From contig CM046870.1 of NCBI GenBank assembly GCA_025617745.1, positions 22,611,501-22,675,500 on the forward strand: 64,000 nucleotides of DNA, in the 5' to 3' direction. The notes beneath the pieces were generated by a model. It made no database searches. It saw only the letters and a list, made by a program, of their open reading frames with translations, and had not been told where the DNA came from. Numbering within the stretch: position 1 is the stretch's first letter; each line of letters opens with the position of its first letter. The DNA is from Heliocidaris erythrogramma (lineage: Eukaryota > Echinodermata > Echinoidea > Camarodonta > Echinometridae). This document shows, in pieces, positions 14,601-28,100 of this stretch. The position numbers and the translations under genes were made by a program.

Positions 14601-17600
14601 TAGTGTGTGTAGAAATTTTTGCTCTTTCTACTCATGCATCTGGTATATTTTTTAGAGTTCTGAATCAAAGGTTATTGAGCCAAACCACAAAATGTGGTCA
14701 GTTATCTCCAAAGGGTTAAGTGCAATTTGGCAAGAAACTCTTCACGTGTCTTCGCAAAATATAAAGAAATTATGATAAAGACGGACGCAGATATACATGT
14801 ACATGTACATGTTTCTGCATGGGACTATAAGTTCTCCTGATTGACCAAATTCTCAAATATTCCAGAGCTTTTTACTCAGCTTTTTTTTCCCTTTCTTTTT
14901 TTTTTTGGCATTGGATTTATTGTTTATTTCTTGTCATGAATCCAATGTGGATTTCATTGGATTCTTGTGATAAATTTGTTTCCTTAAATACTTGAGAATA
15001 CAAAACTAGCTTAAAAGGCCTAACTTGTCATTCACGAACTGGGAGAAGGCTCCTTCCTTGGCAAAAATTACACAGAAAAAAACAAAAAACAAACACAACA
15101 CTCATATTTCTTTGATGATTTTTTTTGTTCAAAGCTTCATTTAAATCTTCATTGAGCAGGAATCGAGTGTAAATATAGAAATTTGTGAGATATGTTTACA
15201 GCTTTATGAATGTGTGACAGCTGTTCATCAATGTATTCAGGGTTCTGTTAACATAATTATGAAGTCAAGTCCCCTGTACACTGTAGTTTTATGGTGGATA
15301 CACAGTATAGTTGAGAATGTTGGATTCCCCACCCCCTCCAATCTACATACACTTTACTTATCATTTGCCCTGTTCAGTTATTTCGCCAATTTGCCTGTGT
15401 GTAAGATGGTTCGTCTGTACATGAAATGTACATGTAAATTATGTGTAGCTCCCTGAACGATGCAAATATGCATATATATGTGGGATCTATTTATCTGGCA
15501 AACATCAGGTTATATTCTTCAAAACGACATATGTTTGAAGTAATAAGAAACAAATGTAGGTGAACTTTTGAAGTCACCACTTGGGTAATCACTGCTACAC
15601 TTGGGTGAGTACCTACATGTAGCCCTAAATGCAGAAATGAGAAAGATTGAGAAAACTTACAGGGAATATTATTTTCAAAGCCTGGCTATATAATTGGGCA
15701 TGCACTAATCTACTGTTATTTTTGATTCCGTAAAAATTTTGTGCAAAATGTATACTTTATACACATGTACATGTAAGACCTACCAAGATCTGAGAGATGA
15801 CAGTTCAGTGCACAATAGGAGTCCCTTGATAGGAGCAAGGAGTTAATATATAACTTCTTGATAGGAGCAAGAGCTAGCTCTTGACATGTCCCCCCCCCCC
15901 CCCCAAAAAAAAGCGTTTCATCCAGCAGCGCTCTAACATATCGTTACTGTTTTCTCGAAGTGACGGTTGAGCGTGCAACTATAAGAAAGTTAGTTTTGAG
16001 TAAATCACTTTCAAAGGTTTAAGCATAATCTCATCCTCTTAATAGTGTATGAAGGTTGAATAAATTTTATATCGTTGGGTAGACCACATTTCAATGTTTA
16101 GTTCTATGTTTAATTATTTGCAAATTTTTTTATATTTTTGGGGAAAATGAGCTGTAAACATACCGTCATTTTGTGAAAACACAAAATTCAAGGACGCGCT
16201 TATGATTTGTTTTCACAAAGCGACGGCTCTCAGCCGCGCATGTAAAACAAACGGGACGGCTGTAAGCCGTCACTTTGTGAAAACAGAAAATCCTTTTACT
16301 AGGTATTTTCTTGTTGACGTTATCGCCACAGTTACATAATTAGACATTATTATGATCTGAAACTTTGTGAGGTTCAAGATGTTAATAGTGATGATGTCCA
16401 AAAATGAAAAAAACTCAAATTTGGAAAAATATGCGATTTTCCTCACTCCCGTCACTTCGTGAAAACAGTAACCATATGTTCTGGCGACAATTTCTCAGGG
16501 CTTTATTTCGTTGAAGATTAAAGGGTTAGGATTTGTGTTGCTAACTTGCCATTGGGGTTTAGGTTAGGGTTAGAGTTAGGGTTAGGCTAAAGGTTTAGTG
16601 TTCAGACCATGGTTAATGTTAAGAATTTGGTTAGAGTATAAAATTACTGTGGAGCAATTGTCGCCAGACGATATGTCGTACAACTCATCCTGCAGACCAC
16701 TGTGTGTGTTTCCAGTGCAGTACAGAGTGATAGGCAGGAGTTGATTTGATTTACCTTTCATAATTGTGAAACACCAGAGCAGCGCTATTTCATATTGCTT
16801 CCTTATTTGTTTGATATATGTTCCAAGCACCATGTACACCACATTCAGGAAAATGTATGTAGTTTAACTGCATGGATGAGGCTTCATGTTTCTCAACTCC
16901 ACTTTTCTTGTCATGTTTCTGGAAAGCATAGAGTTTTCCGCCTTCCTATAACTCTTCCTGTATCAGTCCACAGCCGAACTTTTACTCACTATACATACTG
17001 TATACTGCGATTCATGTGTGGATTTGTAGTTGTGTTTATAGCATTTATTCAGTGAATTGAAACAGTGACTAATACAACTTTTCAAATTTTGTCATTTTTT
17101 ACACCCTCCCCCTCCCCCTTGTCTAGATATTATCCCAAGTTAGGAATCCTTAAAAAAAAATCTAAATGTAGGGGCCTTCCTGTACTTACTGTGCAAGTGT
17201 AGTGACATTACAGCTTGTATATAAACTACTGGATAAAAATGATTATCTTGTTAACCAACACAAAGTGAGTAGACAAAGGTTATATGAAAGAATAGTTTAT
17301 ATTTTCTCCTTACAAATAAAGTCTTCAGCTATTTTCTGAGCAAGAACAAACATTTTATAAAAATATAGCAACAGTACTGCAAAAGTTAAATGTATGCCAC
17401 TTATCAGGAGCACAACTGTTGATTTTTTTTGTAAGAATGCTTACAAATATTAAAGGCTGGATACTAACTATACAGTTTGGCTGCAAATGGGCTCCATATT
17501 ATAACTCTGCCAACTGTGGAACCCCCTCTAGCCCCCCCCCCCCCCCCTGCCCTCCCCCACATACAGTGGGCCCATGCATGCAGACCCTAAATATTTCATT

Positions 17601-19115
17601 CTAGATGCCTGTTGTTAGTTTGGAGCCGTGCTCACAGCGAATGAATTTGTGGAATACTTGAAGATGCACTGTGCACTTTGGAACTGTTTACGTTCGCTTT
17701 AATCATGGTTGGCCAGTGGCTTCACAAACGACATCTTTGCTCTGATAACAGTTGCACAACTGACAAGATAGTGCGTGTGTGTGTGTGTTGAGAAGCCATT
17801 AAAACCAGTTATTAAACCTAGTATATGTAGGTTTGTAAAATGCTACCTTTGTTTACCGTAGTGTAATGTGGATTGATAAAGTCATGTGGTCTTAGTATAT
17901 GATCAGGGGAGCGTTTCATCAAGCATTTTGTCAGTGATTTTTACCTACAAATTTGCTCTCAGCCAATCAGATGCAAGGATTTCAGTAGCTTTAACAGTTG
18001 TCGGTAAAAATCACTGACAAAACACTTGATGAAATGCTCCCCAGGAGGCCTGTATTTCCATTGGCCTACATCATACATACACATTACATGTACATTCATA
18101 TTTCCTTTGAAAGAATTCAGACTGTAGATTTTTTCACTGTTTAGCCTACATGTTTATAGATGTCTACAGTTACATGTATTACTTCTTAAATCTATTGCAT
18201 CAATCCCAATTCAATTTCAAGTGGAAGTTTTTTTTTGGTCATTTTGATGTATTGCTGTTTGAAACAGGTCTTACTTCTTTGTAGTCCCAGCGATTTTGGC
18301 TTAGGATCAGTTTATTTTACTGGCAAGATTCTGTTAAATTTTGGCTTGCATACAGGCCTTCATACAGGCCTTCATACAGGTATCCCTACAAAAGTACAAT
18401 AAAAGAATTACCAAACAAGCTTTGTCAGTTCCTCTTTGAAATTGCTTTAACATTTGCAAGTGCTGTAGACCTTTAGTAATCACATTATACACAATGTATT
18501 GCACATTAAATGTCGACTATGGTGAGCTGAAGATACAATCTCTGCATGTACATTGTAAGTAAATCACATGGGTACATCTTGCATCTGAGGCAGACGGGAT
18601 GGAAAATACCCAACTAAGCTTGGCAGACTAGAGAAGACATGCTAAGCGCAGATGTGATCTTTGTTGCCGCTAGCAACGACAAGCAAAGGGAGGCTTTGTG
18701 AGGAAATGACAAGAGGAGTGGTGTCTGAGCAGCCCTCTATTTTGGGAGAGATTTCACCGAGGTCCGGGAACTCTGCCCCCTTCCTATTGAGGAGGCAGCC
18801 AAGGAGGAAAGAATTAATAAGGGTTTGCAAACCTTTTGGTTGTTAGCAGACACAGAGAGGAAGGAGAGAGGGAGAGAGAGGGAAAGAGACAGAGAGCGGA
18901 AGCGAAAGAGAGAGAGAGAGAGAGAGATGGAGAGATGGTGAAAAGGAGAAAGAGTAAAAAAAAAAAAAACAAACCCTGGAAAGACGGAAATCGTGACAAT
19001 AAGAGACTGAGTAATAAAGAAAGATACAATGTACATGTAAACTGTAAACAGACACAAACAAATGGATAGAGGGAAAGACAAATAGGGAAAGGAGCAACAT
19101 ACAGAAGTGACAGAG

Positions 19116-19166
<51 letters not shown>

Positions 19167-22100
19167 AGGGGGTGGGGAGGGAGGGGGGTAGGAAGGATAT
19201 AGGGGAAGGAAGAGGTACAGTGTACATGTACAGAGACTGACGGGCTGAAGAAAAAGCATTATTTATAAACAAGTAGAAAGAGAGACAGACAGAGATACGT
19301 TGGAGGAAGAAATGAAGAGAAAGAGAGTGCAGAGGCAGTTTGGAACATTAAATTGAGAGAGCTCTGTAAAGAGAGGGAGAGAGGAAAGTGAAAGGATACA
19401 TGAAGTTTACATGTATGGAAGAAGAGTTTTCAACCATTGACATAGACTACAGAAATTAATAGGCATTTTAATGTGAAACCAGCAATAAAAACTTAAATGA
19501 TAGCTTTGTGGAAATTCCTTCCTTCATTGAGCTTGAAAGACGAGAGAAATATTTACACTATTACCAAGTGTCCCATGCTAAAGTCATTAATGTTACTTGT
19601 GATCTTTATTTAAATGTTGCAACTTTACCATCCAGTTTGTGGGCACTCATCGTCTAAAGTCAAAAAGTAACACAGAGTACATATACTTGTACTACTTATT
19701 GTCTGTTTAGAGCCAGAAGGACATTAACTCATAGACATGTCCTTTAAAGGGATACTCAGTAGCAGATTGTGGATGTTTTTATGCCGCGAGAGGGCACCGT
19801 GATCGTTACCTGATTATGTCGTTGCCGCGCAACATGCATGTTCCGCCTGAGCTAGAGTTTTCGCACGAGATTCGGTCGGCTTTGTGTAGTCCAACGGACG
19901 CGTTTGACACATAAACTTTGTGTACGAGTGAATGGGGATTACGTAATCTTCCCCACGGCCGCCGGGTGGCGTATCCCTTTAAGACAGAGTTAATACCCTT
20001 CTGGCTATCAACAGACGATATATTTTTTAAAAAGTGTGTCTCACAGCACTCTTTGGGTGCAATATTTGAGTGTTTGCCTGTAATGCAGAGTTCCCTCCAT
20101 AATTCATACACATTCTTTATTGCTTTTTCTCTGAATCTGTATTATGAATTGCTTTCCTGCTCAGCGGAGTAAGCCAACTTCTGGGGTCTATTTTTAGACT
20201 GCAAGATGCATCTTCCAGTGTGTTTGAGGTATTATGTCTTACGTGTATTCTTGATAGTCAGAAGCGTGTTTTGGAGATGAGAGTGGAACGTTATTGCCAT
20301 TACTGTCTTCACTAATTGCATGTGCAGAGATATCTAATCCAGATATTATGAAATTACATTATAACTGCTCAAATGCAGTGGATTTAATGAATTTGAAATT
20401 AGCCAGATCTGTTTTTCAGGGCTTTTTGAGCAGCACTCTGTAAACTTATAAGTACTTGCATGAAGTCTGGTTGTACTTTGAAAGCACGGATCCCTGTAAC
20501 TGTGTAAGACTATTAAGTTGCAATGTGGAGTGTGATTTTATACTTGTGACTAGGCAATGGGCATTGAATTCTGCGTTGGCATTTGTTTATTTTGAAATGT
20601 ATTAATTCATTCATGTATTCATTTGTTTATTTATTTATGTTTCTTTATTCATCATAAAAAACTAGCAATTAAAAAAAGTAATTCAAATCTAATCATCAAT
20701 ATTATGATTGAAATACACAGTGTCACATTAGCAAAAAAATAAATTTGAATCACTAATTGAAAATAAAACCCCAAAACAATCATGATTTAAATCTCGCTTT
20801 GACTTTTTTGCCAGCCATGCTTATGCATGGCTGGCAAAACACCTGGATATTTTATAGCAAATGCAAATTTAGGAATGAGCTATCAAAAATGAGTGTTTCA
20901 CATAATGAGATAGGAAAAGAGAAAGGAAAATATTTGGAGTCTATCATGATTTTTCTTCATTTATTTTTTTTCCAGTTATCAATATACAGGGGAAACTCGA
21001 CATAATGAGGTCGGCTATAACAAGAACATTGTCATGGTCTCAAATTTACTTGCGTGTAATTCTATGGTGGCCGGAACCTTTATAGGGAGTATAACAAGCT
21101 AAATCTCGTGCCTCTAAAACAAAGAAAAAGATTGGTAATCATTCCCGTTATAACGAGCAAGCAAATTCACACTGGACCTCAAATGGACAAAAATCATTCA
21201 GCTGACGAATCTGCACACACATAAGCATATAGTAGAGATCGCGATGCGAAGCGGGGTGCGTCTGTTTATTTGTATCACACACACAGCGCAGGCAGGGTCT
21301 TTTAATTCGTTTCACACACACAGCACAGGCAGCGTTTTTTAATTTGTATCACAGCGCAGGCAGTATCTTTTTATCCGTATCACAGCGCAGAAAGCGTCTT
21401 TTTATTCATATCATAGCGCAGGGAGACCGGCCCCCCGAAGTGTGAATGAGAGGGTTTTTTTTGTCTTGTCTTGCACTGCACAAAAACGCCTCACAGTGGC
21501 TATCGACGTGCAGACCATCATGCAATCGCTATAGCGCTAATTTAAAGTTTATACTTTTTTTTCATACCATGAGTATGCTTTGCTGACAGTACAGGCGCAG
21601 TCCCAATATTCAATGCGGAAGTGTGATGGACTCAACTCTTAGTCGGGAACTTATCATCAGAAAATAATGCTTTTAACTCAATTTCCGACATGATCCGATA
21701 GTTTATTAGCTAATTCGAAAATTAATGTACCGTATTATTAATGCCTTCATAGCTTTTCAAATGAGTTCATGAGCAGAGGCAGAATAATATGTACATTCAT
21801 TATTAGTGTACATGTAGAATCTATATGTGCATTTTTATGTATGTTCTGATATGACAATATAACGGCTATAGCGAGGAAAATCCTTTGGTCCTGACGGCCT
21901 CGTTATATCAAGTTTCCCCTGTACCTTGTACATGTATACCTTTCCTTGTAAATGTATTGACAAAAAGGTCAGCAAACCGGGTATCGAAAAGAGATATTCT
22001 ATCTGGAAAACTGATCAGGGCCCCGTTAAATGAAACTTTATTATCAGTAACAACTGCCACATTTCTATTACAAAGTTTGCACTCAGCTAATCAGATGCCA

Positions 22101-25100
22101 GTATTTCAGTAGCTTATAACTGTTATTTTAACTTGTCATAGATATCAAATCTACATGTATTAAAACCAATAAAGAGAGTAAATAGTTTTAATACACATGC
22201 ATACCCATACCGGTATCTGAATCCATTAATTAACCATTACACATCGGCATAAATACTTTTTATCTAGCAAAGAATGATCTGCATGTGTAAACAGAAAGCT
22301 GTAAAATAGTGAATAACATGTGCATGTACGTGTGAAATTTGCATTGAATGGAAGCCTTACATATTGCAAAGAATAGAAAACTTCAATTGAAGTAGACTTG
22401 ACCTTGAATGATTGCCCAGGCATCCTCGAGTCAGAGAGACAATGTCATTGCTAAATTCTGATCCAAGATTGAACAGCTTTTCATTCCTTGCTACAACACA
22501 CATGTATGAAACAACTGTAGAATTAGTCTGCAAGTACAGACTCTGATTGAACACTTAATCAAGTACATTGAGTATTGAGTCAAGCCTTAGACCCAGCTTT
22601 ACTATCTTTGTATGCATATTGCCACCCCCAAGATTACCTACACATGTATGTTTGACTCCTGAGTATTTACTCTTTCTTCGATATCTACATGTACATTCAT
22701 ACACTTCTGACACTGACACTTCAGTTCCTGTGATGTTCTGCTCTCACAGCTCCAATATAACATTTGATCAGTGTGTCTTGAGTCTAGCCTAAACCAGGCT
22801 TACAATAGATGTCCAGAGAGCAGCTGCACTACTACATGTACATGTACACATATACATGTAGTCTACAGAGTGGATAGTTCAGACCCTGTGTTTATGTGTC
22901 ATGACAGACAGGGGTTTGTGCTTGCAAACTACTATAGCATATTCAGGAAGAGCTTTTCAAAGACAACTCTCGAGCAAAAAGCAACAACAACAAAATAAAA
23001 AAAAAAAAAAAACAAGAAACCAGTTAATCATGTTGCAAAGTTAGTTTGATCTTTGAATGATGTGATATATTTTTTTTTAAATATAGAATGGAAATTCTAT
23101 AGCTCTCAAGATTGGTTACTTAAGTTCTTGTTATTTGGCAGGAATTCAAATTTATAATGAAATGTGTTTCCTGATTGACATTAAATGAATTGAATAAATT
23201 CATCATTTTTATTACATTGACAATCTGACCCACATGATGGCCATTTGCCAAGGTATAACATTTTTAATGATTATGATTACTATATTTGTTTATTTGTCCC
23301 CTAACAAATTCTTGTTTTATAGATCTATTTTAGTCAGAGTGGCAAACCCTAGAGATTACCAGTAAATACTTTCAGGCCTACATGTATATCTTGTCTGTCA
23401 AAAGAAAAGATTATTGTGTAATGAATCCTGTATGTAAAAACTGCTCAAGGGGGCAGATTGGTTTTAATGTAGATTTCAGTGAGAAATTCTGTTTAAGAGA
23501 AACGAAAAAAGTGATCTGTATTGTAGACACATGGTCTTTCTATGCAGGTGGACCCTGGAACAGGTTCACTGTGTTTGATATTTAAAGAGGAGATGAAGCT
23601 GATACATGTACATACATACAATTATGTTGTGCTTGTTCTTGCACTAGCATCGTAGTGAAGTGTTCTGACCTTTCCAAATAACTGTAATGATTGTAACTCT
23701 AGAGGGGGTAATTCACTTAATACTGTGGACTAAGGTTGCAAACATTTGCAACATCAGATTTTGTTGTTATTGAATGCAAATACTCATTAGAAGCCATAAA
23801 CTTTTTGCACTCAAACCTGGATAGAGAACCTGCTCATGGGAGATGATAAGAAGTACAGTGTAGTTATTTGCACAAGTCACTCTAGTCAATCATGTAGCTT
23901 TTATTGAGAAATACTGTTCAAGGGTAGGCTTTATCCAGTCATAGAGGCATGTTTCTAAAAATCGACATTTTTCTTTTTTCTTTTTAAGGTTGGGGTTATA
24001 TACTATTTGTATCTGTATGCAAATAGTATGCAAATTAGCTGCCTTAGCTATATTTTAATACATTTTTTTTTTAGAAATATGCCTCTATGACTGGTTAAAT
24101 AATGCCTACCTTGTTCAAGGGACACAAAAAATGTGGCCTTTATACATGTAGGCTTGTGATATTTCTTGGTGATTGCTGTCCAGAGCAGGTTTGACTGCAT
24201 TATTTTCACAAGTCGAGAGTGGTAATCCCTGAAAATACTCCTCATTTACATTCCTGTGTTGGTAGATTATTATAATAAATATTTTTAAGTATAATTGGCA
24301 TTTTACACAATATCAGTGTGTTTGTGATGCTGAGAGATGTAAAGAAGAGTAAAATTACTGTTTTTGTTCATAAGAGCCTCCCGTTTTAAAGATTTTTCTT
24401 TGGGAAAAAAGTGTGATTTCTCTTTTGCAATGCTCTGAAATAATGATTGAAATTAAAAAACCATACGTGAAGCCTAAAGATGTGGGGTTATTCCAGGCAT
24501 GATAAAGTTTCCGTTCACAATTAGTTTTTAAGGTAAATCACTATCATATTTCATGAAATAACAAATTCATAAATTATGATTGCCTCAAAGAGGCCATTGA
24601 AATTTTCAGTTACATGTACTTCTAAATGTAAAAGTAAGATCCTACAGTACTCTATTTTAATATTGTAAAGGCTCTATCATATTCTCCATGTATATCTCCT
24701 AAGAACAACCATGCCTAGATGTGTTTGTAAATTTGGAAACACATCACGTCACTGTTTAAGGAATTGTTTCAGTGCTTTCCAACATACTGTATCTACAGTA
24801 AGCTTCACCTAGCATTGTTTCTGATGCCTAATGAATTTTTCCCTCGTAGGCCCTCAGTGAAAAAAGTTGACCTTGGTTACTTGTGAGTAGGTTGTACTAA
24901 TCACCAATCCTTTATTTGGCATGTACATCTGCGCTAGCTAAACCAACTATTACAATCTAACTATGTCCCAAATCCATAAAGCGTTTTAACCTGAATAGAG
25001 ACACTTGTTGTGTGACACCGTTAACACCATTTAATTAACAGCTGTCAGCTATGAAAGGTGATGTCAGCTGGCACAAGTCTCTGTCCATTGCTGCGTAGGT

Positions 25101-28100
25101 CGCAAACCGTTGAGTCGCCCCAGCTACACGTCATGCTGTCCCCCTTGCACTTCCTGTGAGGTCAGTGAGTGTAGGTTGATTGGATGTGTAAGGTCTCGGA
25201 AGCACTTGCTATTCGTACACTAAAGACCAACGTTGCAGACGTAGCTTGTTCTTGTGCACGCTGCTTACGCAAGGTTCTTTCACGTCGAAGACAATCCTAG
25301 AAATCGTACTAATTTTGCCTTTTCTACTTGGATTTAAACAGAGGAGGAGGACTGCTCACTTGTACAGGACAAAGTGATTTAGTCGTTTAATTATTTTATC
25401 GAGAGCTCGAAGGAAAGGGGAAAGCCATGACGAGTGGGAATCGACGCTGGGGGTTCAATGGGTATAATGGGTATAATGTGTATGGTGCAGGCCAAGCTAC
25501 TAATAGTACAGGTAGGTCTTTTCCGTATTGGAGGAATGATTTCTGTTTTAAGCCAGGCTTTCAAACTAACTTTGTGGACCCTACATTCCTCTCTTTTTAA
25601 AGCAGTAAAACATCTGTGTCAAAGCATACACAAAAAACGTTGGCTTCATAATTTTGCCTGCAGAGATTGCTCATTTTTGCTTCATAAAGTTAGGAGCCTA
25701 CATGTATGTAGTACATGTATGAAGTATGAAATGAATGGAAGGTTTTGTCCATAAGAAATGGATTGGAAACTCTTGCAATATCCTTGGTTGAAAGAAAATG
25801 GCATATTTCCTATTGACTCTGTTTCGAAATTTTGAAATGATTAATAGCCACACTTGGTGTCTTTTTAAAAAAAAAACTTCACAAATTTGCGCTTTGATTG
25901 TAACAATACTGATGCATTGCGTACTATTCTTAATGCATCGCAATCTTGTATCTTCGAGCTTGTTGGATTTTACCAGGGAGCTGTGATAGCTCCTTGATTT
26001 TACTGCAGTTGATACATTGTTTACAGATACACATGTATGTGTTTACCTTTATGACAGGGTGATAGAGATTCAAAGTTACAATTACTTGCTGCTTTTGCAA
26101 GTATAAAGTTAGTCAACATCAACTATTTGCAGAGATACACAGTACATGTACCTGTAGAAGATTGTGAACTTTCAACTTTATAATGTTGTAACATTATATT
26201 GGTCTCATGACGGTTTTATTTCTTGAGAATAAAGATTATATTGGTCTCTACAGTCTACACTCTGTTTAAAGGGCAATACAACCGTGGTAATAAGATGATT
26301 TGTGTGAAAGAAAAATAAAAACAGGATGGTGAAAGTTTGAAAGAAATCGGAAAAGGAATAAAAAAAGTTATGGATGTTTGAAAAATGAGATCACTACATC
26401 TATGCGAATTTCAAATTGGCAATTTGGTGAGTCGATTGTGACATACTTGTGGACAACTCTCCCGTTTGTCGTACACATAAATATCATTAATTTGCAGTTT
26501 TTCTCCGAAGTGCCTTTACCCTCGGGGTAAATATATTGGAGATAGCATATTGTTATAGATCTTCAGGAAATAAAAAGATTCTACCGAGTAATACATTTTG
26601 AAAAAAATAACATTTTAGCCATTTTGTGTGTTCGAGTGAATGGGGGAGTTGTCCACAGCTACATCACAGTCACATTACCTATTCAGCCAATTAGAAATTC
26701 CCATATGTGTAGTGATTACAACTTTCAAAAATGCATAACTTTCTTATTGCTTGTCCGATTTCATTCAAACTTTCACCAATCTGCTTCTTTGATTTTTGCT
26801 CTTTATTTCAGAGCAAATTATTAAGGTAGGATTTCCCTTTAAATATATTTTCAGAACATTTGAAGCTTGTGTCTGAGCTGAGCAGTGAATACTAATGCAA
26901 TGGCTCAATCAGATCAGTGTTTACAATTCATGATTTTCATGAATAGGGATTTCCCCTAAAATAGTTTTACTACGTGCTACAAGTTTTATGCCTGTATAAA
27001 AGGTAAGGAACAAAAACGTTTCTAAAACAGAAATATCATATTGAGTAAGTTCTTCCGAGTATTTTGTGGCTTACCAAAGTGAAACTTAATCTTGATCATA
27101 AGTTAGTTAGAGAGAAACAAAATTACTGAAGTCTTACAGAAAGTGAAAGTTTGACAAAGTCTAAATCTACTTCTTCTTCTTCTTCTTTTTTTTTTTTTTT
27201 TTTTTTTTTGGGGGGGGGGGGTGTTTTTGTGCACTTTTGCTCTAAAATCTTACCATGAAAGTCTTATTTGAATATTTTGCGTGCTTTCTGTTTCATAATT
27301 GGTTATAAAAAGATGTTAAATATAAGTATTGCAGCATTTGACTGAGACATGTCAAGATATACAAGGACTCAAAGATATTTTTCTTTGTTCAAAGCTATTC
27401 TTCAAGTGGTTCCACTTATCCGTTATTTGTGTCATCCATGTCAAAAGTACATACATACCAGTTGATATTGATAATGTTCTATTGAAAATGGTGATAAAAA
27501 CCATACCATATTTTGTTTGAATAGATTTATTGAATTCAAACTTTAGTGTAGTCAAGAAGGTTTCAGATAGATACATTGACAACAAACTGCTTGCCTTCAT
27601 ACTCAGTCAAAGTTTATAGAACTTTATATGTGATCATTATTGTTTGTTTCAGGTATATTTTATAACCTCAAGCTATCAAAGCTACATGTACATGTATATG
27701 TTACCAGAATTGGTAGGTAACAGAAGACTTTAAACCACAGCTGCTTTATCTCTTTGCTGTTTTATAGTGCCTCAAGGAAACACTTATTACGTAAATGAAC
27801 ATGAACAATTGAACAAATTCATGAGTCATTCTTTCCAGATCAGTTTCGTAACTCTTGGTCACACAAGTTAGCTCAATCTAGCGGGATCCTATGCAACCCC
27901 CTTTTTGTTCAACTGCCAGAATATGTGTAATGTATGTATAAATACATGTACACATGAATAAATATTTCTATTGTATCTTTCTTGCTCGCAAGTCACATGC
28001 TTGCTTTCTTTCTTTTCCCCCCTAAAGAATGGCAGGTGCTATATGGGTATCGATGATGTAGAAACTCAAACTGCAACATGTAATCATGACTTTGCATTTT

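Larger units (their letters stand above)
9274..25079 (+). other. WIPF intron 3, first part
   Basis: AT-rich intron filled with the MITEs, modular element, foldback elements and microsatellites listed separately. Between them (for example 14720-15900, 17100-17880 and 22150-25079) I see only unique AT-rich sequence with scattered ACATGTACATGTA words and no convincing exon. Confidence 0.6.

Noticed and set aside
16545-16590. Chromosome-end telomere
   Set aside because: Only a few imperfect TTAGGG words, enclosed by the inverted ends of a small element.
18661-18846. 61-codon + strand frame as another alternative WIPF start
   Set aside because: No phase-1 donor with a good consensus follows it, so it cannot be joined to exon 4 as the 25427 exon can.
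18814-19272. Ser/Leu/Pro-rich - strand frames
   Set aside because: They are low-complexity readings of a (GA)n region.
25434-25754. 106-codon frame overlapping the candidate alternative exon
   Set aside because: It is in a different frame, has no ATG in good context and runs through the predicted donor into intron; the MTSG frame is the one compatible with WIPF.
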